Positions 20,489-31,921 of a DNA stretch of 64,000 nucleotides are shown one piece after another (the stretch's first letter is position 1; every line of letters begins with the position of its first letter). The stretch is from Valencia hispanica (lineage: Eukaryota; Chordata; Actinopteri; Cyprinodontiformes; Valenciidae): positions 5,542,501-5,606,500 of the forward strand of contig OY747702.1 in the NCBI GenBank assembly GCA_963556495.2, in the 5' to 3' direction. The notes under the pieces were generated by a model. It was not told the DNA's origin, did no database searches, and saw only the letters and a program-made list of their open reading frames with translations. Position numbers and translations under genes: made by a program.

Positions 20489-21560
20489 AGGCATACTCTG
20501 CATGTTTTACACCTTAATGTTTTTTTCAAAGGTTATGGTGGAATTGTATCATCTATTATGTTCATTTTTAGAGGTATCACCACCTTACTGGGGTCCTTGG
20601 CTTTTTTCTGCACTATAGATCTTTTGAGCGGCGGCCCGCCGCCGGAAGTACTGTCTGAGTTCTGCTTTACGGCAGAGTCATATGCTGTTTAGACTGTAGA
20701 GATGGCTGATCCACCAAAGAGACCGAGAAATCCCATATCAGAAGAAGCTAGAAAAATAAAAAGAGAATGTGATAGAGAGACAGCAAAGACAAGAGTAAAT
20801 ATTGGGCCGGCTTTTTCTCGGAGAGTTCTTTTGGAACGAACATCATGTACTATGGACGCCGAGTTAGTCGTGCTGCTAATGGATAGGTAAGGAATCAATG
20901 ATTTCACTGGGGCTATAGTGTATGGTCTGGCATGATGTTGTTATACAGTCCTGAGAAAGCTATTTATTCAATGTGTGGAGGTGGATGAACATAGTTTATA
21001 CGGTATGCCTTACAGTAGTAATGTGAATTACACAACTGAGTCGATCTCCGTTAGCCATCTAGACGCTAATGTGATGCTAACGTGTAAGACTCGGTTCTGT
21101 AGATAAAGTATCAAACTCCGGCATAGTCGCTGTATTTCAGTATAGAAGTCAAACTTTTTTCTTTTGGTTTTGTCAAGCTATTGATTTATATTTTTGTCAT
21201 TTGATTTTTTCCTAAAAACACCTAAAGATGTAGGCTGATTCTAGTGTTGGGAGGTGTTTGCAACGTGGCGCTTAGATGTTCTCTGTATCTAATCCCACTG
21301 TTTTTCGAATTACCCTTTTCGACCTCCCCCACAAACTGAATACCTAGCTGTGAGGTCTTTACTCTAAATTATCCCAATTGTTACAGTTGAATTGCGAACT
21401 GAAACGGCTCGTTTGTTGTTTGGGAAAGCGATTTGGAAAGCAGCCACTGAAACATGCCTCTTAAGAGCGACAGAGATTTGATTTTTCGACAGTGATGTTG
21501 CGCAGCACACCCAAAGAGGGCGACATAGAGCAAATATCATGAAAGTTTCGGAGTATGCCT
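20489..21560 (+). mobile_element. TTAA-flanked DNA transposon (Kolobok- or piggyBac-like), non-autonomous
   Basis: A 1,072-bp segment is flanked by TTAA on both sides (20485-20488 and 21561-21564). Its ends are inverted: AGGCATACTCTGCATG on the left, and AGGCATACTCCGAAAC as the complement on the right. Removal restores an open reading of the LINE ORF2 fragment across the site. TTAA duplications are typical of piggyBac and Kolobok; terminal sequences alone do not decide. No transposase is present, only one short exon-like frame. Confidence 0.85.
20702..20886 (+). pseudogene. Orphan first-exon-like frame inside the TTAA element
   Basis: The frame begins MADPPKRPRNP and continues with a basic helix, KTRVNIGPAFSRRVLLE, and ends AELVVLLMDR just before AG|GTAAGG at 20885-20890, a good splice donor. 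A Lys/Arg-rich start followed by 'TRVNIG-AF-RW' and 'DAEL' is a pattern I have seen in many fish predicted proteins linked to mobile elements. No function is claimed. A promoter-proximal position and donor suggest it is the first exon of a gene whose other exons were lost in this shortened copy. Confidence 0.5.
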
Positions 21561-21852
21561 TTAAATTAGAGCTTCTTAGATTCACTTTGCAGGGTAACAC
21601 AAAAAAATATATTAAGGTCTGGCAGCCTTTTATTTCTTACTTTGAACACACAGCTGTATGTGCTCATACATAATTGCCAGCCCCCCTTTAAGTAACCTTT
21701 TTTTACTTAAAGGTTGTTATTATTGCTTTTTCAATTTTGTGTATTTATTTATTTCTAACCTGAGTGGGTGTGGGCCACATGGGTGGTGGGTATGTCTGGT
21801 GTCTGGTACCAGTAGCGTTGATATCTAAGTCTGTGAGCATCTAAACAGTAAC
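21561..21852 (+). pseudogene. Tx1/L1-type ORF2 end, part 2, and 3' UTR
   Basis: The reading LELLRFTLQGNTKKYIKVWQPF continues the ORF2 fragment and stops near 21672. The remainder, to about 21850, is a T-rich then G-rich (GGGTGTGGGCCACATGGG) piece like a LINE 3' UTR, directly followed by an L2. Confidence 0.6.
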
Positions 21853-23655
21853 GAGCTGTTTGAAGAGTTTCAGTCAGGTTTTAGAGCTCATCATAGCACT
21901 GAAACAGCACTGGGAAGGTTACTAATGATATTGCCATGGCCTCAGATAATGGACTTGTGTCTGTTCTGGTTTTGTTAGATCTCAGTACTGCTTTTGACAC
22001 AGTCGATCATAATATTCTCTTAGAAAGGCTTGAACATGTTGCAGGGATCAAAGGAACAGCACTAGGCTGGTTTAAATCATAGTTGTCTGATAGATTCCAG
22101 TTTGTTCATCTAAATGATAATTCATCTTCACTCTCAAGGGTTACTTGTGGAGTTCCACAGGGTTCTGTGCTTGGACCAATTCTGTTCACCATATATATGC
22201 TCCCAATTGGTAGAATCATTAGACAGCATGGGATAAATTTCCACAGCTATGCCGATGATACACAACTATATTTATCCATAAATCCTGATGAACCCAGTCA
22301 GTTAGGTAGATTACAGGCATGTCTGGAAGACATAAAAACATGGATGACCCTAAACCTTTTGCTTTTAAATTCTGACAAGACAGAAGTTGCTGTCTTTGGA
22401 TCAGAAGTTCTTAAACAGAAACTGATTAGTCAATCACTTCATCTGGATGGCATTAAATTGGCCCCCAGTAATAACATAAAGAACCTCGGCGTTATTTTTG
22501 ACCAAGACTTGACATTCAAATCCCATATTAAACAGGTTTCTAGGATTTCTTTCTTTCACCTCTGGAATATTTCTAAAATTAGAAACATTCTGTCCGGGAG
22601 TGATGCTGAGAAACAAGTCCATGCATTTGTTACCTCAAGGCTGTACTATTGTAATTCTTTACTATCAGGAAGTCCACAAAATGCCATTAAAAGCCTTCCG
22701 TTGATCCAAAATGCGGCAGCAAGAGTTCTGATGAATATTAAAAAGAGAGATCACATTTTTCCTGTTTTAGCTTCCCTTCATTGGCTCCCTGTTAAATCCA
22801 GAATAGAATTTAAGATCCTTCTTCTTACATACAAAGCCCTTGATAATCAAGCTCCATCATACATCAGAGATCTAATTGTTCCATATGTTCCTAACAGAGC
22901 ACTTCCCTCTCAGACTGCAGGTTTACTTGCTTTTTTGATAAAGCTTATAGTTAGAGTGGCTAACGTCATCCTGAGCTATCTCTGTAGTTATGCTGCTATA
23001 GGCTTAGACTGCTGGAGGACAGACTTACCAATTTTCTTCACTCTGCTACTTCCTTTTCTCCTACGACTCTCCAGTTGTATTACAATACATTATTATTTTG
23101 ACTGTTAACTTTGTTTTCTCTGTGTTTTTCTCTCCATAGAAGATATACCTGGTCTGGTATCCTGCTTGGCTGCAATGCCCTGTTGGATGGGGGGCATCGA
23201 CTGGGACGATCCTCCCAGTAACTGAACATCCACTGTGTCCTGTTATCAACTTTTTACTTTCTGTAACATAGAAAGTACTCCTATATCAGATCTTCTGTTC
23301 CTTCTGTGTCTCTGCTCTGTCTTCTCAAACCTCCAGACGGTCGTGGCAGATGGCCGCTCCTACTGAGCCTGGTTCTGTTGGAGGTTTCTTCCTGTTAAAG
23401 GGGAGTTTTTCCTCTTCACCGTCACTACATGCTTGCTCAGTATGAGGGATTGCTGAAGGATTGCTGTGGTTGGAAAGTCTGCCCAACCTCACGCCAATGA
23501 CTGACGCAATATGCTGGGATTCCTTAAATAGGAAACTTTTTAACTGATTGGAATGTTTGTATAAATGTATTGAAATGACTTCTTGTTAAGTGCCTTGAGA
23601 TGACATCTGTTGTGAATTGGCGCTATATAAATAAACTGAATTGAATCGAATTGAT
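21853..23655 (+). mobile_element. L2 LINE, 5'-truncated
   Basis: The copy starts in the RT-coding region (TTTGAAGAGTTTCAGTCAGG), runs through RT and the full non-coding tail, and ends at ATATAAATAAACTGAATTGAATCGAATTG. Damage includes a 1-bp deletion near 21915 and a TAG in place of a Tyr codon at 22080-22082. It has the same C-terminal deletion of about 130 bp as the copy at 4.3-6.1 kb. Confidence 0.9.
22083..23108 (+). pseudogene. L2 reverse transcriptase fragment
   Basis: A 341-codon frame after an in-frame stop begins with [12 protein letters not shown], followed by motif B (GVPQGSVLGPILF) and motif C (YADDTQLYLS). The NSDKTEVAVFG segment and the C-terminal core follow, to QTAGLLAFLIKL. 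Motif A (LLDLSTAFDTV) lies upstream of the stop, around 21985. It is not functional as it stands. Confidence 0.85.
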
Positions 23656-24319
23656 ATTGTGACTGTCTTGTCTCTAGTGTAGACCTGTTTGTTTTCCATG
23701 TTAGGAGACTTATTGTCTTCTTAATGTGATGTTCATTGTTTAAATATGAAAAAAGTCCATGCAAACTGTCTAGTGAATATTCTGCATAGACTTAAGCCAG
23801 CTAATATGGGGCGTTTCACAGGTAACCATGACAACCGAGAGGCGGAGAAAGTAATTCCACAGAGACACTTGCAGTCTGAGGCACGGTAAACTGTTTTATT
23901 TCAATCAATCACTCAATCAGCGCTTTACTCAGCCAAATGCAGCCAAAGTGCTTCACATTAAAAGACAAAAATACAGTTGCAAAAAGAAAATGTGTGACAA
24001 ATAGAGAGTAAAAAGATTAAAAAATTTAATAACAAAAGCACAAGCAATAAAAAAGATAAGATGATTACTTTTTGTAGCAACACAGACTGGAATTTATTAA
24101 ACACATAAAACTAGATATTTAAAGCCTGACAAAAGGTGAGTTTAAGTCCACTTTTAAATAGTATCATCCTTGCAAAATATTGATTTGGGGTCACAAACGG
24201 AAGAGCTGCTAATGATGCAGCCTTGATGCAGCAGCGTTCCTGATATAAATAAGAGCGGGGGATGGAGTGCACGGTTCCAGCGGGTCAGTAGATCCAACAC
24301 CGGGTCCAGTTCAGCACAT
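23656..24319. other. Unassigned, with a LINE-like tail
   Basis: No gene is seen. The bases at about 23893-23970 (CAATCAATCACTCAATCAGC, AAGTGCTTCACATT) look like the reverse complement of a LINE/SINE tail with a TGAT repeat. The rest is unassigned. Confidence 0.35.
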
Positions 24320-24665
24320 AGATCTAATAGTACTGCTTTAAGGACTCTACATCGGGTCCCCCATCCAGATGCTTCCAGTGGCGTGATCTACAATGAGCCC
24401 CAGCATTCATTGTGCATCATTTTGCAGAGGACGCTGCAGTATTCGTACTTCACACAATTAATTCACCAATAAGTGCAATATCTATATAATCTGAATAGAT
24501 AAATACATATGAACATACTGTGATATAATTCTTATGTGCAACATATTTTCATTCAGATTCTCATTTTTATACTCAGTTCAGAGATGGGATGGGGGGGTGA
24601 CTGCTGGTTGTGTGTCCGTGTGCGCAAAGCTCTACAAGTTTGAAATTGTGGCTTTTCATTTTCGC
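24320..24665 (+). repeat. Dispersed repeat, copy 1
   Basis: This roughly 340-bp sequence (for example ACATATGAACATACTGTGATATAATTC and AGTTCAGAGATGGG stretches) recurs at 58930-59232 with moderate divergence and small indels. It is non-coding, and the family was not recognised. Confidence 0.7.
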
Positions 24666-25412
24666 CATCTCTTTATACTCCTCAGCCCCCTCCACTTCTT
24701 CTCCCGTGATGGAAACAATGTTTGACTTGTCCCTGTTTATTCTGAAATCTACAATTGTCTCCTTTGTTAACATTCAAGGTAAGATGATTGTTTCCACACC
24801 ACGCCACAAAGAGGTCCACCAGCTCTCTGTACTCAGTTTCTTGTCCATCTCTGATACATCCGACAATTGCAGTGTTGTGGGAAATTTATTTATTAAGAAT
24901 GATCTGCTCTGTGTATTTCATATACTGATAGTTACTCTGTGCTTTTTCTTTATGATATGGTAACCAATGTGATTATATGACACTATGAATTTGGGTCAGG
25001 TCAACTCTACTGATTTAGGTTCTTACATCCTGGGTTGGCATAGCAACTCTCTTTCACATTTTAGGACATCCTGAAATGCATTGATTATGCTTTCACTATC
25101 AAGTCCCCGAAGCCTGCAAGTCTAATGTTCTCATACTGAAGAAATGTTTTCTGATTCGATATTGATAGGTGTCAGGATTACTGAACCTATATAATTATGT
25201 GTCTTGTTTTGAAAGGCAGGTCAGTATTGCATATTCTCTGTTAAAGCTGTACCTCCTGGCTTGATCAACTAAGTTTGTATTAAAACCTCTGAATATCTGA
25301 AGGAATCTCTCTCATCTCTTTTATTTAAGAACTTCACTTGCAAGAGTCATCTGAGTTTTTCTGCACATGACAGGTCTCTGACTTAAATTGGAAGTCTGAG
25401 GTGTACAGAGCA
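24666..25412 (-). pseudogene. Rex1 RT fragment, reverse strand, split by an insert
   Basis: Bases 24666-24872 and 25339-25412 are reverse-strand Rex1 RT sequence equivalent to about 11330-11600. They cover the TLYTSDFQ to YSDDSA box, the region TIVDF-INRDKS, and EEVEGAEEYK. The two parts are contiguous in Rex1 and are separated here by a roughly 466-bp insertion. Confidence 0.85.
24873..25338. mobile_element. LTR-like insertion in Rex1 fragment
   Basis: The insertion begins TGTTGTGGGAAAT after TTGCAG and ends before TTGCAAG, so an imperfect 5-6 bp target duplication is likely. It holds a TATATAA-like box and an ATTAAA signal and has no open frame. A solo LTR is the best explanation, but the CA end is not clean (ACTTCACT). 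Confidence 0.45.
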
Positions 25413-26212
25413 AGGACGTAGAATTAGCATGGACGGAAGGGACATGTCCCCACCAATATCCAGCGATTATTGAATTGTCCCCACCAATAATTTGATCTCC
25501 TCGAGAAAAGAAAAACAAACCCGATAGAAAGCAAAAAAGAGAAAGGAAAAATACAGATCTGTCAACGTCTCATTCACCTAGAGGTGCAGAAATAGTTTAA
25601 TTACGTTCTCTACTGGAGTCCTACCTCCCGTAACATATATGGCCAATGTGATTGGCTGTGCCTTTCCCTGCTGTCAGGTGAGACTCTCCAGCTATGTGTG
25701 GTTGTTAGCAGCGCCAAAACTGCAAGGAGAACTTTCCAGTCCGCAAGAGTACTCCGGTGCAACGTGGGTGACACATGAAAGCGAGTAAAGATGGCAGCAA
25801 AAAAAGAAGAATTTGGACATGAACTATTTTTCAAAGAAATCTGTAAGTCACCTCAAGTCAAGCTTGCTAATGAAATGTGTCCGTCAGAATTACGTTACTA
25901 CGCTTTGGCGCACATCATACAGTCTAAAATGGTAGGCAACTTTGAATTACGTGGTTTGGAAACCAACTCCACAACAAGCTGCCCACTAATATTTATGTTA
26001 CACCATGCATTTAAGAATGGCGTAGGTCTGTGTGCGCTTCCCCCATGGAGCATCGTGCGCATGCACTGTGATTTCTGTCATACTTTTAAGCCCATTTCCC
26101 AGTCATGCAACAATTTTTGCGATTGGTTCGTCTTTAAAGCTGCATAACAATAAAAATATTTCCCCTATAGTTTCTGCTTGCATATCTAATTTTCCTCACA
26201 TATGTTTTAAAT
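25413..26212 (+). other. hAT-type terminal sequence and orphan short exon
   Basis: Directly after the Rex1 piece comes GGACGTAGAATTAGCATGGA and GGGACATGTCCCCACCAATA, a terminal motif also seen in reverse at 58840-58886. It is probably the left end of a hAT element whose right end I could not find. At 25791 a short frame MAAKKEEFGHELFFKEI runs to GTAAGTC (25843), a good donor, and may be a first exon. No domain is recognised. Confidence 0.4.
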
Positions 26213-26455
26213 AGGGATGAGCGAGTACAGCATTATCTGTATCTGTACTCGGACTGGGTGGGGCCTAATCCGGAAGTGGGCGGGATTTAACCTGGAAGTG
26301 GGTCAGGTTAACTTGAAATGGGCGGTGCTTTAACCGGTATGGTATTTTAAACATGCAATTGATATTGGTTCATCAGAAATTGTTATATTTATTGCTTATT
26401 AGAAAACTATTTACATGACAGAATCAGCATTGAGATCAATGGTTTTGATCACGAT

Positions 26456-26927
26456 AATTCAATTCAGTTTATTTATATAGCGCCAATTCACAACAGATGT
26501 CATCTCAAGGCACTTACCAAGAAGTCATTTCAATACATTTATACAAACATTCCAATCAGTTAAAAAGTTTCCTATTTAAGGAATCCCAGCAGATTGCGTC
26601 AGTCATTGGCGTGAGGTTGGGCAGACTTTCCAACCACAGCAATCCTTCAGCAATCCCTCATACTGAGCAAGCATGTAGCGACGGTGGAAAGGAAAAACTC
26701 CCCTTTAACAGGAAGAAACCTCCAACAGAACCAGGCTCAGTAGGAGCGGCCATCTGCCACGACTGTCTGGGGGTTTGAGAAGACAGAGCAGAGACACAGA
26801 AGGAACAGAAGATCTGATATAAGATAACTTTTTATGTTACAGAAAGTAAAAAGTTGATAACAGGACACAGTGGAGGTTCAGTTACTGGGAGCATCATCCC
26901 AGTCGATGGCCCCCGTCCAACAGGGCA
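26456..26927 (-). repeat. L2 3' UTR fragment
   Basis: The fragment is the reverse complement of the L2 non-coding tail from the ATATAAAT-rich end to the GCCCTGTTGGACGG block, well preserved. No coding part is present. Confidence 0.9.
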
Positions 26928-27079
26928 AACAAACTATATACAGAACAAGTTTTGCAACAATGAACACATGCGGTTGCAATTACGAAGTTAAATGTAATGA
27001 ACAAGAGTTTTCATCTCAACATAACTTTCTTTTTTTAACTTTTAACTTCTTTATGATTAGTGAGATTTTTGTTGTTTTG

Positions 27080-27123
27080 TGTGTGTGTGTGTGTGTGTGC
27101 GTGTGTGTGTGTGTTTGTGTGTG
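27080..27123 (+). repeat. (GT)n microsatellite
   Basis: About 20 GT units with a few interruptions. A shorter GT/GA run occurs at about 30090-30112, followed by the same AGCTTA-TTAATTTGTAATAT sequence. Confidence 0.9.
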
Positions 27124-27192
27124 TAGCTTAATTTGTAATATTATTTATACCACAACTACCTTTATTTTTTTTATAAAATACATCAAGGAAGT

Positions 27193-29999
27193 CCTTCCCA
27201 CGAGCTCACCACCTGTGGGAGGGGCCATAGGGGTCGGGTGCCATGCAGGATGGGCGGCGGCCGAAGGCGTGGACCTTTGACGGTCTGATCCTCGGCTAAA
27301 GAAGCTGGCTCTCGGGACGTGGAACGTCACCTCTCTGATGGGGAAGGAGCCGGAGCTGGTGTGCGAGGTTTAGAGGTTTCGACCGGACATCGTCGGACTC
27401 GCCTCGACGCACGGCTCTGGCTCTGGAAACCGTCTCCTCGAGAGTGCCACTCTGGAGTTGCCCCCACTGAGAGGTGCCGAGCTGGGGTGGGCATACTTGT
27501 TGCCCCACATCTCGGCGCCTGTACGTTGGGGTTTACCCCGGTGAACGAGAGGGTAGCCTCTCTCCGCCTACGGGTGGGGGGACGGGTCCTGACTGTTGTT
27601 TGTGCTTATGCGCCAAACGACAGATCAGATTACCCACCCTTTTTGGAGTCTTTGGAGGGGTTGCTGGAGAGTGCTCCTCCCGGGGACTCCCTTGTTCTGT
27701 TGGGGGACTTCAATGCTCACATAGGCAATGACAGTGAGACCTGGAGGGCTGTGGTTGGGCGGAATGGCCCCCCCAATCTGAACCCGAGTGGTGTCTTGTT
27801 ATTAGACTTCTGTGCTCGTCATTGATTGTCCATAACAAATACCATGTTCAAGCAAAAAGGTGTCCATATGTGCACTTGGCACCAGGACACCCTAGGCCGC
27901 AGCTAGATGATCGACTTGGTTGTCGTCTCATCCGATCTGCTGCCACATGTTTTGGACACTCGGGCAAAGAGAGGGGCTGAGCTGTCCACTGACCACTACC
28001 TGGTGGTGAGTCGCCTCCGATGGCGGGGGGAGTACGCTGGACAGACCTGGAAGGCCCAAACGTGTTGTGATGGTCTGCTGGGAACATCTGGCAGAGTCTC
28101 CAGTCAGAAGGAGCTTTAACTCACACCGGCGGGGGACATTGAGTCAGAGTGGACCATGTTCTGCGCCTCCATTGTCGAGGTTGCTGACCGAAGCTATGGC
28201 CGCAAGGTGGTCGGTGCCTGTCGCGGCGGCAACCCTCGAACCCGGAGTTTGGAGAGGCCATGGAGAACGACTTCCGTACGGCGTCGAAGCGATTATGGTC
28301 CACCATCCGGCGTCTCGGGGGGGAAAGCGGTCTGCCACCAACACTGTTTACAGTGGGGATGGTGTGCTGCTGACCTCGACACGGGATGTTTTGGGTCGGT
28401 GGATGGAATAATTCAAAGACCTCCTCAATCCTACTGGCACGCCTTCCAATCTGGAAGCAGGGTTTGGGGACTTTGGGTCGGGCTCTCCAATCTCTGGTGC
28501 TGAGGTCACCGAGGTCGTTAAAAAGCTCCTTGGTGGCAAGGCTCCGGGGGTGGATGAGATTCGGCCGGAGTTCCTCAAGGCCCTGGATGTTGTGGGGCTG
28601 TGTTGGTTAACACGGCTCTGCAATATTGCGTGGACATCGGGGGGAGTTCCCTTGGATTGGCAGACCGGGGTGGTGGTCCCCCTGTTTAAAAAGGGGGACC
28701 ACAGAGTGTGTTCCAACTACAGGGGGATCACACGTCTGAGCCTCCCTGGTAAGGTCTATTCAGGGGTTCTGGAGAGGAGGGTCCAACGGCTAGTCGAACC
28801 TCGGATCCAGGAGGAACAATGCGGTTTTCGTCCTGGCCGTGGAACACTGGACCAGCTCTACACCCTCAGCAGGGTCCTGGAGGGTGCGTGGGAGTTTGCC
28901 CAACCGGTCTACATGTGTTTTGTGGACTTGGAGAAGGCGTTCGACCGTGTCCCTCGGGGAGCCCTGTGGGGGGTACTCCGGGAGTATGGGGTACCGGGCC
29001 CCTTGATACGGGCTGTTAGGTCCCTGTACGGCCGGTGCCAGAGTTTGGTTCACATTGCCGGCAGTAAGTCGGGCTTGTTTCCGGTGAGAGTTGGACTCCG
29101 CCAAGGTTGCCCTTTGTCACTGATCCTGTTCATAACTTTTATGGACAGGATTTCTAGGCGCAGCCAAGGTGTTGAGGGGATCCGTTTCAGTGGCCTCAGG
29201 ATCGGGTCTCTGCTTTTTGCAGATGACGTGGTCCTGTTGGCTTCATCGGAACGTGATCTACAGCTTTCGCTGGAGCGGTTTGCAGCCGACTGTGAAGCGG
29301 CTGGGATGAGAATCAGCACCTACAAATCCGAGGCCATGGTCTTGAGCCGCAAAAGGGTGTGGTGCCTTCTCTGGGTTGGGGATGAGGTCCTTCCCCAAGT
29401 GGAGGAGTTTAAGTATCTGGGGGTCTTATTCACGAATGAGGGAAAAATTGAGCGGGAGATCGATAGACGGATTGGTAGGGCGTCTGCAGTGATGCGGGCG
29501 CTGTACTGGTCTGTCGTGGTGAAGAGAGATTTACCGGTCGATCTACGTTCCTACCCTCATCTATGGTCACGAACTCTGGGTGGTGACCGAAAGAACGAGA
29601 TCACGGATACAAGCAGCTGAAATGAGTTTCCTCCGTAGAGTGTCTGGGCTCTCCCTTAGAGATAGGGTGAGAAGCTTGGTCATTCGGAAGGGGGCTCAGA
29701 GTATAGCCACTGCTCCTCCACATCGAGAGGGGTCAGTTGAGGTGGCTCGGGCATCTGGTCATGATGCTTCCTGGACGCTTCCCTGATGAGGTGTTTCGGG
29801 CACGTCCCACCGGGAGGAGCCCAGGAGAAGACCCAGGACACGCTGGAGGGACTATGTTTCTCGGCTGGCTTGGGAACGCCTTGGGATTCCTCCCGAGGAG
29901 CTGGAACAAGTGGCTGGGCAGAGGGAAGTCTGGGTCTCTTTGCTCAAGCTGCTGCCCCCGGATAAGCCGAAGAAAATGGATGGATGGATGGATGGATTG
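27193..29999 (+). mobile_element. Rex3-D LINE with target duplication
   Basis: A 2.8-kb sense-strand Rex3 starts in the leader (CCTTCCCACGAGCTCACCACC), followed by the endonuclease, RT and a GATG-repeat tail (GGATGGATGGATGGATTG near 29980). A 13-bp target duplication, ACATCAAGGAAGT / ACATCAAGAAAGT, lies at 27180-27192 and 30000-30012 with one mismatch. The endonuclease frame (about 27300-27825) has [13 protein letters not shown] and [16 protein letters not shown] near 27371, frameshifts and internal deletions make it defective. Confidence 0.92.
28550..29620 (+). pseudogene. Rex3 reverse transcriptase, longest copy
   Basis: A 356-codon open frame runs from MDEIRPEFLKALD through VVPLFKKGDHRV, motif A (CFVDLEKAFDRV), motif B (GLRQGCPLSLILF) and motif C (SLLFADDVVLL) to EFKYLGVLFTNEG and the connection. 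The frame then shifts near 29540-29600 into another frame (RIQAAEMSFLRRVSGLSL). All catalytic Asp residues of the RT are present. The upstream endonuclease is not in frame, so no full-length protein can be made. Confidence 0.88.
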
Positions 30000-30609
30000 A
30001 CATCAAGAAAGTGTCAGTGCGTTTATTAAAAAAACTGGTTAGAACCAGCGGACTGTTTAAAAAAAAAAAGAAACTCAGATGACCAGCAGAGAGAGAGAGA
30101 GAGTGTGTGTGTAGCTTATTAATTTGTAATATGGTTTTATACCACTACTTCCTTTTTTTTATGAAATACATTAGGAAAGATAGAGCCACCTGACGGTTAA
30201 AAAAACAAATATCCGATAGGCAGAGACGCGAGTCGCATTCTACCAAGCAGCACCACGTCTGAACCAACCCCACGTTTACCAAATCTCTACTGGTTAATAA
30301 GTAAGTACTACATTAAAAAACAAACCTGAACAAACGCGAACCTGAGTGACTGAGGGATATACAGAGAAAGAGAGAGAGCGAGCAGTTCTCTTCTCTTCTC
30401 AGTGTTCTGTGTGTGAGTGAGTGTGTAGTAGAGGGGCGCTGTGACTAGCCTATCACAGAACGCAGACACAGTTAGCTACGCAATGAGAATTTTCATTCAA
30501 TCCGAGCACAGATATTGACTCGCATTACTCGTATGATACCCGTACTCTGCAAAAGTGCTTTATCCGTACCGGATACTCGTTTCAGCCGAGTATCCGGCTC
30601 AACTCTAGT

Positions 30610-31189
30610 AATTAGTCTGTCTTTGACCTGTGTCAGCTGATCTCTCTCCCTGGAAAAAACAAATTCAGACTCAGATTAAGGGTCAGAAAACCATACATGG
30701 TATTGGAAAAAATCTCGAACTGTCAGTAACAGTTATCTTTCGTCTTCGATCATGGAAAAGTACAAATCTCTACCTGATTCACAGTCCAAGAATGAATGAG
30801 AGAGAGATGACTTGCAAGAAGGCCCAGCCCTCTGAAAATCAAGGTAACCTCGATTTTAAAGTACAGGAGAATATTTTACTATCTGTTTGGAATTCTTTAA
30901 GATCTGTGCACTCTGGATAGCTTTGACAGAAAACCGTAAGACATAGGGAAATTCCGAAAAGATTGTGTGAATGTCAACAGAATGTCAACTATCTGGTTTT
31001 TGGCTAATTACATCGCCATTATAGCGGCAATTGCCAAAAAAGTAATAGCACCCATCTCGAGATCAAGCCGCACGTTTAGATATATATATTGGAGGGCTGT
31101 ATGCTACGGTATGACCTGCATTAAAAAGTGGATGGAAGAAAAATAAAGAAACAAGGTGTAGAATAATATTTGCTGCACTGCACTGCTTC
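30610..31189. other. Unassigned stretch
   Basis: The stretch is AT-rich with no supported gene or repeat. The open frame 30630-30920 has no recognisable domain. Confidence 0.3.
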
Positions 31190-31921
31190 TCCCTGCATTA
31201 CACAATAATCTCTGTGTGTGCATGATTGGGTAAGCCGTATTGTGTCATTTCCTGTTGTCGCACTCCGTGGAGCTGTTTGATGTTGAGACTCTCTTGAATT
31301 GATCTAGTTTTCTCTGTGCTGAGGCCTTTCTACGTTATTTTAACACACAAGCACACTAAAACAAATTTTTTGGTGGTGTACTTAACATTTTGGGAACTCC
31401 TTGTGTTTCACACGGTTTTTCTTGGCTAGTGGTCTCACTAGCTTAGTTACCTTAGCTTCATGCGGCTATGGCTACTCTTCTCTCTCCTTCTACGTCTCAA
31501 CCTCGGCCTAAATCTTCTCTTCTCTCTTGTGCTCTGTATCAGATGTTTAGTTACTTCCCTGCCTCTTTTAGTGATATTTGGTAACTATAATAAATGTAAC
31601 ATTTTTGTAGCTTTGGAGCCGAGGGAATTGGAATTAGAGGCTCAGCTCTGCGCTGTTGAAAAACCAATAGATAGCCGAGGCCCATTAGCCAGCGCGGAGC
31701 CAACAAGGACAGAGCCCCCTAGCCGTCCTCCAGTAGAACCTGTGCGGCCGGGACCTCAGGCCGGCTGGGTGACGTTACGTAGGAAGCATAATTCTAGAAC
31801 CGAGCCCATGGGTCACCACCAGCCTGTCCGCGTTTCTAACAGATTTTCCCCGCTCAAGGACACACCCACTGAGAAGCTGACCTTGGTAATTGGCAGCTCC
31901 ATAGTCAGAAACGTTGTATTA

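Larger units (their letters stand above)
26213..30609. mobile_element. Terminal-repeat-bounded element, split by L2 and Rex3
   Basis: Inverted ends (TAGGGATGAGC at 26213; the complement of the right end reads TAGAGTTGAGCCGGATACTC) bound a region whose own sequence is about 26213-26455, 26928-27192 and 30000-30609. The rest is an L2 fragment and a Rex3. The sub-terminal GTACTCGG/GATACTCG repeats support a DNA transposon. No transposase is seen and the superfamily is not determined. Confidence 0.45.

Noticed and set aside
26870..27280. Open frame across the (GT)n run
   Set aside because: The frame is made of Cys-Val repeats from the microsatellite plus flanking L2 and Rex3 sequence.
28348..29319. 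Antisense frames over the Rex3-D RT (for example 28348-28716, 28790-29104)
   Set aside because: They are complements of the RT codons, and the same antisense peptides recur over every Rex3 copy in the window.
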